The notes beneath the pieces are model-generated. The model was not told the origin of the DNA and ran no database searches. It saw only the letters and a list, made by a program, of their open reading frames with translations. From Acidobacterium capsulatum ATCC 51196 (GTDB lineage: Bacteria > Acidobacteriota > Terriglobia > Terriglobales > Acidobacteriaceae), in NCBI RefSeq assembly GCF_000022565.1, contig NC_012483.1, forward strand, positions 3,162,001-3,226,000: 64,000 nucleotides of DNA, in the 5' to 3' direction. The translations under genes were made by a program, and so were the position numbers. Positions 41,267 to 48,364 of this stretch are shown piece by piece (position 1 is the stretch's first letter; each line of letters starts with the position of its first letter).

Positions 41267-41593
41267 TTACTGTGCCCGGTACGAGTTGCCGTCGATCTGG
41301 ATCTCCTGGATCCGGATCTGGGTGAAATTCTGGCGGTGACCCTGCAGCTTCTTGTACTGCTTCTTCCGCTTGTAGTGGAAGACCAGGATTTTGTCGCCGC
41401 GGCCTTCACCTTCGACGGAAGCCAGCACCTTGGCTGCGCCGGGCTTCACCACGGAGCCGGTCTCGCCGGAGAACGCCAGGACTTCGCTGAACTCGATCTG
41501 CCCGTCCTGATTCGCGGCAGCGGTCTCAATCTTCAGCACGTCGCCCGGGGCGACGCGATACTGTTTGCCGCCGGTGCGGATGACAGCGTACAT
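41267..41593 (-). CDS. rplU: 50S ribosomal protein L21
   Basis: Large-subunit ribosomal protein L21, 108 residues: [23 protein letters not shown] at the start and [31 protein letters not shown] at the rRNA-binding end. ATG at 41593 follows GGGAGGA at ideal spacing, which excludes longer in-frame starts. First gene of the rplU-rpmA operon, with a good promoter about 140 nt upstream; the leader is long enough for an L21 autoregulatory element, but I could not identify one. Confidence 0.97.
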   Translation of the reverse strand: MYAVIRTGGKQYRVAPGDVLKIETAAANQDGQIEFSEVLAFSGETGSVVKPGAAKVLASVEGEGRGDKILVFHYKRKKQYKKLQGHRQNFTQIRIQEIQIDGNSYRAQ

Positions 41594-41731
41594 AGAATCC
41601 TCCCACGCTCCCGCGGAGCGCGCATTGAAATTGACAGATGGCATGCTGGCGCCGGACCAGGCGGGAACTCAGCCGGCCGGCATGCTCCGTGACAGGACGG
41701 AGACTTCCGGGCAGAACTGCCAAACTATTCA

Positions 41732-41760
41732 AGTGTAATCGGGAGCCGGGTAGCGGTCAA
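41732..41760 (-). promoter_or_regulatory. Promoter of rplU-rpmA
   Basis: On the minus strand TTGACC (41755-41760) and TACACT (41732-41737) are separated by 17 nt, close to the sigma-70 consensus. It gives a leader of roughly 130 nt before rplU. Confidence 0.65.
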
Positions 41761-41937
41761 TACAGGAAGCGGGGAAGATGGGCGAAATTGCAGGTTCTGG
41801 CTCCATTTTATAGCTGTTCAGCTCTGGCCAGGCGGCGGAAAATCAAGAAGCGGGTAGCTGCATGTAAACTCGACGCCCGGAAGCCCGTCTATCTCCCTGT
41901 AACGAGCAAGGCCAAGGACGACGGCGAGAAGAGACGT

Positions 41938-42516
41938 ATGGAAGGAACCGTACCGGTGGATTATCCCGCAGCGGCCTGGAGTGCAGCAACGGCCGAGATT
42001 GGCGACTTCGATGAGGTCGTGCGGCTTTATCGTCCGCGCATCTTTCGATACCTGATCGCGACGCTTGGCGACCGCGATGCGGCGGAGTCGCTGACGCAGG
42101 ACTGCTTTTTGAAGGCCTGGAGCGCGCGGCACCAGTTTCGGGGTGAGAGCAGCCTGATGACCTGGCTGACGCGGATTGCGGTGAACCTGGCCCGGGACCA
42201 CATTCGCAGCAAGCGCATGCGCTTCTGGCAGAAGACGCGCGCCGAAGATATGGACGCGCTCGACGTGAGCGAGTGGCTGGCCGATGAGCGCAGCACGCCG
42301 GAGCGGTCTTTATTGGCCCGCGAGCAGGTCGACCGGGTGTGGAGCGCGGTGCGGGGATTGTCTCCTCACCAGAAGACGGTTTTTCTGCTGCGCTTTGTTG
42401 AGGAATTGGAATTGCCGCAGATCGCGGAAGCGACCGGCATGAATGAGAACACGGTGAAATCGCACCTGTACCGCGCCCTGCGCGCTGTGCGGGAAAAGGC
42501 AGGAAACGCAGCATGA
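41938..42516 (+). CDS. ECF RNA polymerase sigma factor
   Basis: Alternative sigma factor of 192 residues. Region 2 reads DFDEVVRLYRPRIFRYLIATLGDRDAAESLTQDCFLKAWSARHQFRGESSLMTWLTRIAVNLARDHIRS and region 4 LSPHQKTVFLLRFVEELELPQIAEATGMNENTVKSHLYRALRAVREK. There is no region 1.1 or 3, so it is an extracytoplasmic-function sigma. ATG at 41938 has GAGAAGAG upstream; longer in-frame starts lack such a site. Its stop overlaps the start of the next gene (ATGA), indicating coupled expression with a membrane protein and a Spy-like protein. Confidence 0.92.
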   Translation: MEGTVPVDYPAAAWSAATAEIGDFDEVVRLYRPRIFRYLIATLGDRDAAESLTQDCFLKAWSARHQFRGESSLMTWLTRIAVNLARDHIRSKRMRFWQKTRAEDMDALDVSEWLADERSTPERSLLAREQVDRVWSAVRGLSPHQKTVFLLRFVEELELPQIAEATGMNENTVKSHLYRALRAVREKAGNAA

Positions 42517-43001
42517 GCATGCAAAACCAAAATCGCGATCACGGTGACCGCAAACTCAAGGCCATTGAGCAGATGGAGCGCGAGCTGGCCGAGCCGCTGG
42601 GCCACTTTCGCGCGGCCCTGACGGCGATGGCCGAGCACGAGACGGAGCGGATGCAGAGCCGCCGGTGGGCCGCTTCGACAGCTCACGCCGCCGGGGTGCG
42701 CCGCCGGCTGGTGATGGGGCTCGTTCCCGCGCTGCTGCTGTTGCTGCTGACGGCCGGACTGGTGATGGCCAACAGGAATGACAAGCATGCTGTTGTGCCG
42801 GCGCAGAATCCGGTAACGGCAGAGAATGATCCGGTCGCGACTCCGAAGCAGGTGAGCGATTCGGCCCTGTTCACAGAAATTGACGAGGACCTGAACGAGA
42901 ATGTGCCGCAGTCGATGGCGCCGCTCGAAGGGGCCACGGCAAGCACGACCACCCACGAGAAAACAAAAACAGTGGAGGAAACCAATGGAGTGGAGAAGTA
43001 A
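42513..43001 (+). CDS. Single-pass membrane protein, putative anti-sigma factor
   Basis: A 162-residue protein whose gene overlaps the sigma gene by four nucleotides. A charged cytoplasmic N-terminal part (about 1-65, with HETERMQSRRW), one membrane helix (LVMGLVPALLLLLLTAGLVMA, about 66-86) and an Ala/Thr/Glu-rich extracytoplasmic tail give anti-sigma topology. No zinc-binding ZAS motif (HxxxCxxC) is present. The function is inferred from position and topology only. Confidence 0.68.
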   Translation: MSMQNQNRDHGDRKLKAIEQMERELAEPLGHFRAALTAMAEHETERMQSRRWAASTAHAAGVRRRLVMGLVPALLLLLLTAGLVMANRNDKHAVVPAQNPVTAENDPVATPKQVSDSALFTEIDEDLNENVPQSMAPLEGATASTTTHEKTKTVEETNGVEK

Positions 43002-43554
43002 GAAACTGTGGCTGCTGGCCTTGCTGGCTGCCTTTCTGATGCCGGGTCTGGCACCTGCCCGGGCGCAGATGAGGCCGCCGCACCGTCCCCCGATGCAGGA
43101 TGCGTTTCATATGCGGATGATGCGCTGGTGGGATGACCCCCACATGGTGCACAAGCTGGGCCTGAGCCAGGAGCAGCAGAAGAAGATGGACCAGATCTAT
43201 CTGGACCATAAGCTGAAGCTGATTGACCTGCATGCGGCGCTGGAGAAGCAGGAAGCGCTGCTGGGGCCCATGCTGGGAGCCGATCAGCCGAACGAAGGCA
43301 AGATTCTCTCGCAGATCGATGCCATCGCCCAGGCGCGGGCCAACCTGGAGAAGGAGTTCTGGCGGATGCTGCTGGGCATTCGGCGGCAGCTCACGCCGGA
43401 GCAGTGGCAGAAGCTGAAGGCGATCTATCACGCGCACATGGAACGCATGCACCATCATGGCCATCACCCGCACGGTCCTCACGGTCCGCAGGATGGGGAG
43501 CCGATGCCGCCTCCGCCGCCGGGCGGCAGCCAGCCGCCGGCTCCGCAGATGTAA
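42985..43554 (+). CDS. Spy/CpxP-like periplasmic protein
   Basis: Exported 189-residue protein of the Spy/CpxP/ZraP type: signal peptide (1-27), then helical segments with LTxxQ-like motifs (LGLSQEQQKKMDQIYLDHKLKLIDLHAALEKQEALL and RRQLTPEQWQKLKAI). The C-terminal tail is rich in His (MERMHHHGHHPHGPHGPQ) and then Pro (PPPPPGG), which suggests metal binding. ATG at 42985 with GGAGG upstream overlaps the preceding gene. It would act as a periplasmic chaperone or metal sensor, likely within the regulon of the neighbouring sigma factor; this is inference from operon structure. Confidence 0.82.
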   Translation: MEWRSKKLWLLALLAAFLMPGLAPARAQMRPPHRPPMQDAFHMRMMRWWDDPHMVHKLGLSQEQQKKMDQIYLDHKLKLIDLHAALEKQEALLGPMLGADQPNEGKILSQIDAIAQARANLEKEFWRMLLGIRRQLTPEQWQKLKAIYHAHMERMHHHGHHPHGPHGPQDGEPMPPPPPGGSQPPAPQM

Positions 43555-43579
43555 GAGCAGACAACGCAGTTTTCCCCGA

Positions 43580-43608
43580 GGGAGCCGGTCAGAGCGGCTC
43601 CCTTTTTT
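43580..43608 (+). terminator. Rho-independent terminator of the sigma operon
   Basis: An 8-bp stem GGGAGCCG / CGGCTCCC with a 7-nt loop is followed by TTTTTT, 26 nt after the Spy-like gene. Confidence 0.9.
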
Positions 43609-43620
43609 GTGCTCCGGAGA

Positions 43621-43850
43621 AATGTGAATGTGATTTCACATTTTTGGCGGGATGTGTTGGGCGTGGGCTCGCGATGTGAGTTTAAGTTGTTTTTATCAGT
43701 AGGATGCTGCCGGGATGGGGAAATGTGAATCCGGAATCACATTCGGGGGATATTTTTCCGCAGGCGTTGGAGTGGGCGGGGTGAATTTTTGTAAGCTTAA
43801 TAGAATGAGTGGTTTGATGCGGATTGAAAATGTGATTTTGAATTCACATT
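43621..43850. repeat. Three 22-bp palindromes of the form AATGTGA-N8-TCACATT
   Basis: Perfect 7-bp arms with an 8-nt centre occur at 43621-43642, 43722-43743 and 43829-43850; the arms are identical and only the centres vary. Start-to-start distances are 101 and 107 bp. They lie in a non-coding stretch just past a terminator (43609-44007 has no supported gene). They resemble operator sites or a small repeat family. The 8-nt spacing differs from the 6-nt spacing of CRP sites. Confidence 0.75.
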
Positions 43851-44007
43851 TCTTCCGGGGCGGAGAGGGCGTGCTTGTATCTATCGCCTTATCTATAGGA
43901 TAGCGCAATCGGGGGATATTTCCGGCGTGCGATTTGAGGATGCGCGCGGGGGATTTGGGGGTGGGAAGATCTCCTTCCGGGGTGGCATGGGTATGGGATT
44001 ACATTTG

Positions 44008-44387
44008 TTCCCCACTCAAGCAAAAGAGGCTTGAGTGGGCCACCCGCCGGCGATGCCAGCAGGCAAACGTGATGAAATGCGAATGTCCTGAATGATGAAA
44101 TCGCAGAAGCCGGGTTGGCATGGGGATCAGATTACTCCTGTTCCCCACTCAAGCAAAAGAGGCTTGAGTGGGGAACCCGACGCTGGGGATCGAAGGTGGG
44201 AGTACTTTTGTTCCCCGCTCAAGCAAAAGAGGCTTGAGTGGGCCACCCGATGCTGGGGATCGGAGGTGGGAGTACTTTTGTTCCCCACTCAAGCAAAAGA
44301 GGCTTGAGTGGGTCACCCGATGCTGGGGATCGGAGGTGGGAGTACTTTTGTTCCCCACTCAAGCAAAAGAGGCTTGAGTGGGCCACC
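44008..44387. repeat. 70-bp tandem repeat array with a hairpin core
   Basis: Units start at 44141, 44211, 44281 and 44351, exactly 70 bp apart; a fifth, separated copy of the core starts at 44008. Each unit has the hairpin CCCACTCAAGC-AAAAGAG-GCTTGAGTGGG (11-bp stem, with an occasional single change), then CACCCGATGCTGGGGATC and GGAGGTGGGAGTACTTTTG. The last unit is cut by an IS element after GCCACC. A half-unit reappears at 45519-45550. Confidence 0.9.
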
Positions 44388-45412
44388 TGTGATGTTTCAA
44401 GAGGTTGTCCATTCGAAATTTCGCGGAGAAGCTGTTTGTGGCGAACAAGCAGAGTCTTCGGAGAGATCGAATGGACATTCACCAGAATGCTCGTCTAACG
44501 CCTTACAGTCGAGAGCAGTTGGCGAGAAAAGTTATTTGTACCGGGTGCACGTTGAAGCTGGCCGCGGCCAGCTTCAACGTGAGCGCAAAGACGGCCGGCA
44601 AATGGGTGCGCCGGTATCGCGCCGAGGGTTCGGATGGCTTGCGGGACCGCAGCTCGCGTCCGCATCGCAGCCCGCGGCGCTTGCCGGAGGCGTTGCGGCT
44701 GAGTGTGATTGAGCTACGGCGGGGTTACATGCCGGGGTATCAGATCGCCCGGCGCAGCGCTGTGAGCGTGTCTTCGGTGAGCCGTATTTTGCGGCGCGCG
44801 CGGCTGAGCCGATGGCGCGATCTGAACCCGCCTCCGCCGGTGGTTCGCTATGAGCATGCCGCTCCAGGCGACTTGCTGCATCTGGACATCAAAGGCATGA
44901 CGCGCTTCGGCGAGGTCTCGCTGCGCGGCGACGGCAGGCTGCGGGGCAAGAAGGAACACCCGGGCTTTTTGGCTCTGCATGTGGCCGTCGACGATCACTC
45001 GCGCATGGTCTTCGCCCAGATGCTGGCCGATCAGAAGGCGGAAACCACGATCGGTTTTCTGCACGCGGCGGTTGAGTTTTTCGCCAGCCATGGTATCGGC
45101 ATCCGCGCGCTGCTGACCGACAACGGCAGCAGCTACCGCTCTCGCCAGTTCCGTCAGGCTTGCCAGCAGATGGCCATCAAACACAGCCGCACTCGGCCCT
45201 ATACCCCCAGAACCAACGGCAAGGCCGAGCGCTTCATCCAGACAGCCATGCGCGAATGGGCTTACGCCAAACACTGGACCGACTCCAGCCAGAGAGATCA
45301 ACACTTGCAGTCCTGGATCCACTACTACAACCACGAAAGACCTCATGGTAGCCTCAACTACAAACCGCCAAGCAGCCGATCCCAAGAAGGAACAACCTCT
45401 TGACCTTCTACA
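44388..45412 (+). mobile_element. IS481-like insertion sequence, copy 1
   Basis: A 1025-bp element with TGT...ACA ends and imperfect terminal inverted repeats (16 of 22 positions match when read from the outer C/G). A 6-bp target duplication, GCCACC, flanks it at 44382-44387 and 45413-45418. It sits inside the fourth unit of the 70-bp hairpin array, directly after the hairpin's right arm. It has one transposase gene and is apparently identical along its length to the copy at 50721. Confidence 0.9.
44471..45403 (+). CDS. IS481-family transposase (copy 1)
   Basis: DDE transposase of 310 residues. N-terminal helix-turn-helix (NARLTPYSREQLARKVICTGCTLKLAAASFNVSAKTAGKWVRRY), then the RNase H-like integrase core with the catalytic blocks LHLDIKGM, LLTDNGSSYRS and GKAERFIQTAMREW. 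The C-terminal WIHYYNHERPHGSLNYKPP is typical of IS481. ATG at 44471 follows GGAGAG; a TTG further upstream in frame has no such site. Intact, so the element may be active. Confidence 0.92.
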   Translation: MDIHQNARLTPYSREQLARKVICTGCTLKLAAASFNVSAKTAGKWVRRYRAEGSDGLRDRSSRPHRSPRRLPEALRLSVIELRRGYMPGYQIARRSAVSVSSVSRILRRARLSRWRDLNPPPPVVRYEHAAPGDLLHLDIKGMTRFGEVSLRGDGRLRGKKEHPGFLALHVAVDDHSRMVFAQMLADQKAETTIGFLHAAVEFFASHGIGIRALLTDNGSSYRSRQFRQACQQMAIKHSRTRPYTPRTNGKAERFIQTAMREWAYAKHWTDSSQRDQHLQSWIHYYNHERPHGSLNYKPPSSRSQEGTTS

Positions 45413-45423
45413 GCCACCCGATG

Positions 45424-45550
45424 CATAGCCCTTTACACCTCCGCGCTCGCTCTCGCTCGCGCGGAAGTGTAAAGCATGTCTCGAAACACAATGGAAAGAA
45501 TGTCATGAAACTGAACACAAAAGAGGCTTGAGTGGGTCACCCGACGCTGG
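45424..45550. repeat. Long hairpin, possible IS-end remnant and half repeat unit
   Basis: A large hairpin is formed by CTTTACACCTCCGCGC (45431-45446) and GCGCGGAAGTGTAAAG (45459-45474), 15 of 16 pairs. The following AAAGCATGTCTCGAAACAC looks like the outer end of another insertion sequence, with no transposase left. At 45519 the sequence rejoins the 70-bp repeat unit in its loop (AAAAGAGGCTTGAGTGGG), so an insertion or deletion has destroyed the left arm here. 45551-45634 shows nothing more. Confidence 0.6.
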
Positions 45551-45634
45551 AATGGGGCGCCCGCTTGTGTGGGGCATCCGCATGTCTCTGCGAGACCTGG
45601 GGCATCCAGTTCCGGATGACAAGTTGCAGGATAT

Positions 45635-46918
45635 TTATCGGGCGAGGAAGGTTTTGATGGCGATGCTGTTGGGGTTGCGGCCGGCGGGGAGGATGGTGAA
45701 CATCTGTCCGGCAATGGGTGCGCCGTTGGGGGTGTAGGCCAGGGTGCGGACGACGGTGACGTCGCCGGAACTGGCGTCGACGGCGAAGAGCCAGAAGTCG
45801 TCGGAGGAGAAGGCCAGGGCCGTGGGTCCGTTGCCGACCTGGACGGTGTGGACCAGCTTGCCGTCGTCAATGGAGTAGACGCCGATGGTGTCGGCGTTGA
45901 AGTTGCTGACCCAGAGGGTGGAATCGTCATTGCCGACGATGCCGTAGGCCGGGTGTGCGCCGACCAGATAGGCTCCGCCGACCTCGTTGGTGCTGGTGTC
46001 GATCTCGGAGATGGTGTCGCTGCCGAAGTTGGAGACGAAGATTTCGCCGCCGTCGGGCTTGAGCGCGAGGTGGGTGGGAGTCTGGCCGACCTCGAGCATG
46101 GCCAGTTCGCGGTCAGGCTCGGTCTGGCGGTGGGGATGATTTTTGGTGGGGCGTTGGGCGAGCGCTATGGCCAGGACGTAGCGGCTGCCGGTGCAGGCGA
46201 TGAAGGCCTTGGAGGAGTCCGGAAGGATGGCGGTGTCGCTGGCCTGGGGGCAACCGCTGAAGGTGCTTCTGACCTGGAGGCTGTGCGGATCAATGAGGGT
46301 GACGGTGCCGCTCTTGCGGTTGGTGACGACGAGGGTGTCCCCGTCGGGCGAGATGCGGGCCTCTTCAGGGCCGGAGCCGACGGGGACGACGCCGAGGAGC
46401 AAGCGGTGCTGAAGATCGAGCACCGAGACGGTGTTGGAGCCACTGTTGGTGACGTAAGCGCGCTGGCCCGAGGGGCCGACGTCAATGGAGCGCGGCGACC
46501 GCTGGAGCGGAAGGGTGGCGTTGACGCGGTTGGTTTCCGCATCGATGACCGAGAGCGAGCCGTTGGAGCCGGGAGCGCCCGCGTTGACGACGTAGACCTC
46601 GTTGCGGGTGGGGCTGGCGGTGACATCGACGGGGTCCTGGCCGACGGCGATGACGCGGTCCTGGCGCAGGTTTTTGACGTCAAGCACGGTGACGGTGTTG
46701 CTGCCGCCATTGGTGACGTAGGCGTATTCGCGGAAGTTCGTCGCGTAGTGGGGAAAGCCCTTTTTGGCGCAGCCGGTGACGAGCAGCGGCACGAGCAGGA
46801 GCGCGGCCCGGGACGAGGCCAGACAGAGGCGGCGTGCAGGAAACCGCTCCGGCGACGAAGACCCGCTGCCGGGGACCCCGGAATGCCGCCCCTCTGGCGC
46901 CGAATGGGCTGGCGTCAA
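45635..46918 (-). CDS. Lipoprotein with YVTN-type beta-propeller repeats
   Basis: About 430-residue exported protein made of YVTN/NHL-like beta-propeller blades: EYAYVTNGGSNTVTVLDVKNLRQDRVIAVGQDPVDVTASP, AYVTNSGSNTVSVLDLQHRLLLGVVPVGSGPEEARISPDG, IFVSNFGSDTISEIDTSTNEVGGAYLVGAHP and more, about seven in all. A lipobox (LLVPLLVTGC) predicts attachment to a membrane. The start is uncertain: in-frame TTG codons at 46918 and 47020 exist, the latter overlapping the DAHP synthase gene, and neither has a clear ribosome site. I use 46918. Function unknown; such propellers bind proteins or polysaccharide or act as scaffolds. Confidence 0.8.
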   Translation of the reverse strand: MTPAHSAPEGRHSGVPGSGSSSPERFPARRLCLASSRAALLLVPLLVTGCAKKGFPHYATNFREYAYVTNGGSNTVTVLDVKNLRQDRVIAVGQDPVDVTASPTRNEVYVVNAGAPGSNGSLSVIDAETNRVNATLPLQRSPRSIDVGPSGQRAYVTNSGSNTVSVLDLQHRLLLGVVPVGSGPEEARISPDGDTLVVTNRKSGTVTLIDPHSLQVRSTFSGCPQASDTAILPDSSKAFIACTGSRYVLAIALAQRPTKNHPHRQTEPDRELAMLEVGQTPTHLALKPDGGEIFVSNFGSDTISEIDTSTNEVGGAYLVGAHPAYGIVGNDDSTLWVSNFNADTIGVYSIDDGKLVHTVQVGNGPTALAFSSDDFWLFAVDASSGDVTVVRTLAYTPNGAPIAGQMFTILPAGRNPNSIAIKTFLAR

Positions 46919-46937
46919 AGGGGCCGGGTGATTTGGA

Positions 46938-48011
46938 TTAGTGAGCCGCAGGGTGCGCTGCTCCCGCGTCTTCGGTGATGGAGACGCCGCGGGGGATGTT
47001 GCGGTGCAGGATTTCGGCAATCTGGGAGCACTCGTGGAAGAGCTGCTCGTACTGCTCGGGATAGATGGACTGCATGCCGTCGGAGAGCGCCTTGTCGGGC
47101 TGGTGGTGGACTTCGACGATGAGTCCGTCAGCGCCGACGGCGACAGCCGCGCGGGCGAGCGGAGTGACCTTGTTGCGCTTGCCGGTGCCGTGGCTGGGAT
47201 CGACGATGATGGGCAGGTGGCTGAGCCGCTGCACGGCGGGCACGATGCTGAGGTCGAGGGTGTTGCGCGTGTGGTCAGTGAAGGTGCGGATGCCGCGCTC
47301 GCAGAGGATGACCTCGTAGTTGCCCTCGCTCATGATGTACTCGGCGGCCATGAGGAATTCTTCAAGGGTGGCCGAGAGGCCGCGCTTGAGCAGCACGGGC
47401 TTGCGCTTGCGGCCGGCGGCGCGCAGCAGGGAGTAGTTCTGCATGTTGCGCGCGCCGATCTGGATGACGTCGGCGTATTCGGCGACGAGCTCGAGGGCTT
47501 CGGCATCGATGGCCTCGGTGACGATCCGGAGGCCGAAGCGGTCGCGAATCTCGGCCATGATTTTGAGGGCTTCTTCGCCGAGGCCCTGGAAGGCGTAGGG
47601 CGAGGTGCGGGGCTTGTAGGCTCCGCCACGGAAGAACTGCGCGCCAGCTTTGGCGACGGCTTCGGCACAGGCGAAGCCCTGTTCGCGGGACTCGATGGAG
47701 CAGGGGCCGGCGATCATGGCGAGGTCGCGTCCGCCGATGGTGATGTTGGTGCCGGGGAAGCGGATGATGGTGTCCTCTTCCTTGATGTCGCGGCTGACGA
47801 GCTTATAAGGCTTGGAGACGCGGATGACTTCGGCGACGCCGGAGAGCTCCTCTATGTTGCCCTGATCGATCTGGCCCTGGTTGCCGGTGATGCCGATGGC
47901 GGTGCGCTGCGCGCCGGGCAGGGGGTGTGGACGAAAGCCGAGTTGTTGGATATGGTCGCAGACGGCCTGGATTTCTTCCGGTGTGGCCTGCGGCTTCATG
48001 ACGACCAGCAT
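46938..48011 (-). CDS. aroF: 3-deoxy-7-phosphoheptulonate synthase (DAHP synthase)
   Basis: First enzyme of the shikimate pathway (EC 2.5.1.54), condensing phosphoenolpyruvate and erythrose 4-phosphate. The 357-residue protein is the short AroA(beta)-type with an N-terminal ferredoxin-like regulatory domain ([26 protein letters not shown]). Catalytic barrel motifs are [74 protein letters not shown] and [16 protein letters not shown]. The ATG at 48011 is chosen because AGGAAGG lies 9 nt upstream; a TTG three codons earlier would touch that site. Confidence 0.94.
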   Translation of the reverse strand: MLVVMKPQATPEEIQAVCDHIQQLGFRPHPLPGAQRTAIGITGNQGQIDQGNIEELSGVAEVIRVSKPYKLVSRDIKEEDTIIRFPGTNITIGGRDLAMIAGPCSIESREQGFACAEAVAKAGAQFFRGGAYKPRTSPYAFQGLGEEALKIMAEIRDRFGLRIVTEAIDAEALELVAEYADVIQIGARNMQNYSLLRAAGRKRKPVLLKRGLSATLEEFLMAAEYIMSEGNYEVILCERGIRTFTDHTRNTLDLSIVPAVQRLSHLPIIVDPSHGTGKRNKVTPLARAAVAVGADGLIVEVHHQPDKALSDGMQSIYPEQYEQLFHECSQIAEILHRNIPRGVSITEDAGAAHPAAH

Positions 48012-48141
48012 GGGGTTCAACCTTCCTTATTCCATGAGTGTAGCGTAATCAGCCAACCGCCAGAGGCGGGATATGCGTAGAGAAAGCAGAGGATAGAGGC
48101 GAATAAAACCGGCAGGAAGGGAAACTTAAATGGGAGGCACG

Positions 48142-48244
48142 GGTTTGTTCTATCGTGAACAGCCCTTCCGGGCAGTCACGGTCAAACCATAGCAACCCCC
48201 TCCTCGGACAACGAGGCTGATGGCAGTCGGCCTCGTTGCTTTTT
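48142..48244 (+). ncRNA. Possible structured RNA ending in an intrinsic terminator
   Basis: Nested stems can be read on the plus strand: GGTTTG (48142-48147) with CAAACC (48183-48188), inside it CGTGA (48154-48158) with TCACG (48176-48180), and an inner GCCC-TTCC-GGGC hairpin (48162-48173). Then comes CAACGAGGC / GCCTCGTTG (48209-48217 and 48230-48238) followed by CTTTTT, a terminator. No open frame covers it and no known class was recognised. It lies between divergent aroF and a histidine kinase gene (48012-48364), so it could be a small RNA or a leader. Confidence 0.4.
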
Positions 48245-48364
48245 CTCGTTTACCTGAAGTGAAAGATGGCAGCGCCGGTGGCAGTCGGCCGGACTCGCCG
48301 CTCAATGGCGTCTTAGGCGCGGCCGGGCCGGGCATCCGGATATATGATTTTTGCAATCTGAAAT

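Noticed and set aside
43621..43850. CRP binding sites
   Set aside because: The half-site fits TGTGA/TCACA, but the centre between those half-sites is 8 nt in all three, not 6, and no promoter or regulated gene is adjacent.
44141..44387. CRISPR array
   Set aside because: Both hairpin and intervening sequence are repeated with 70-bp period; there are no unique spacers and no cas genes.
46941..48080. Long plus-strand open frame over aroF
   Set aside because: It is antisense to a clearly conserved DAHP synthase and has a biased composition.
48142..48244. c-di-GMP (GEMM) riboswitch
   Set aside because: A CAAACC stretch recalls it, but the conserved GEMM core and its second stem with GNRA loop are absent.
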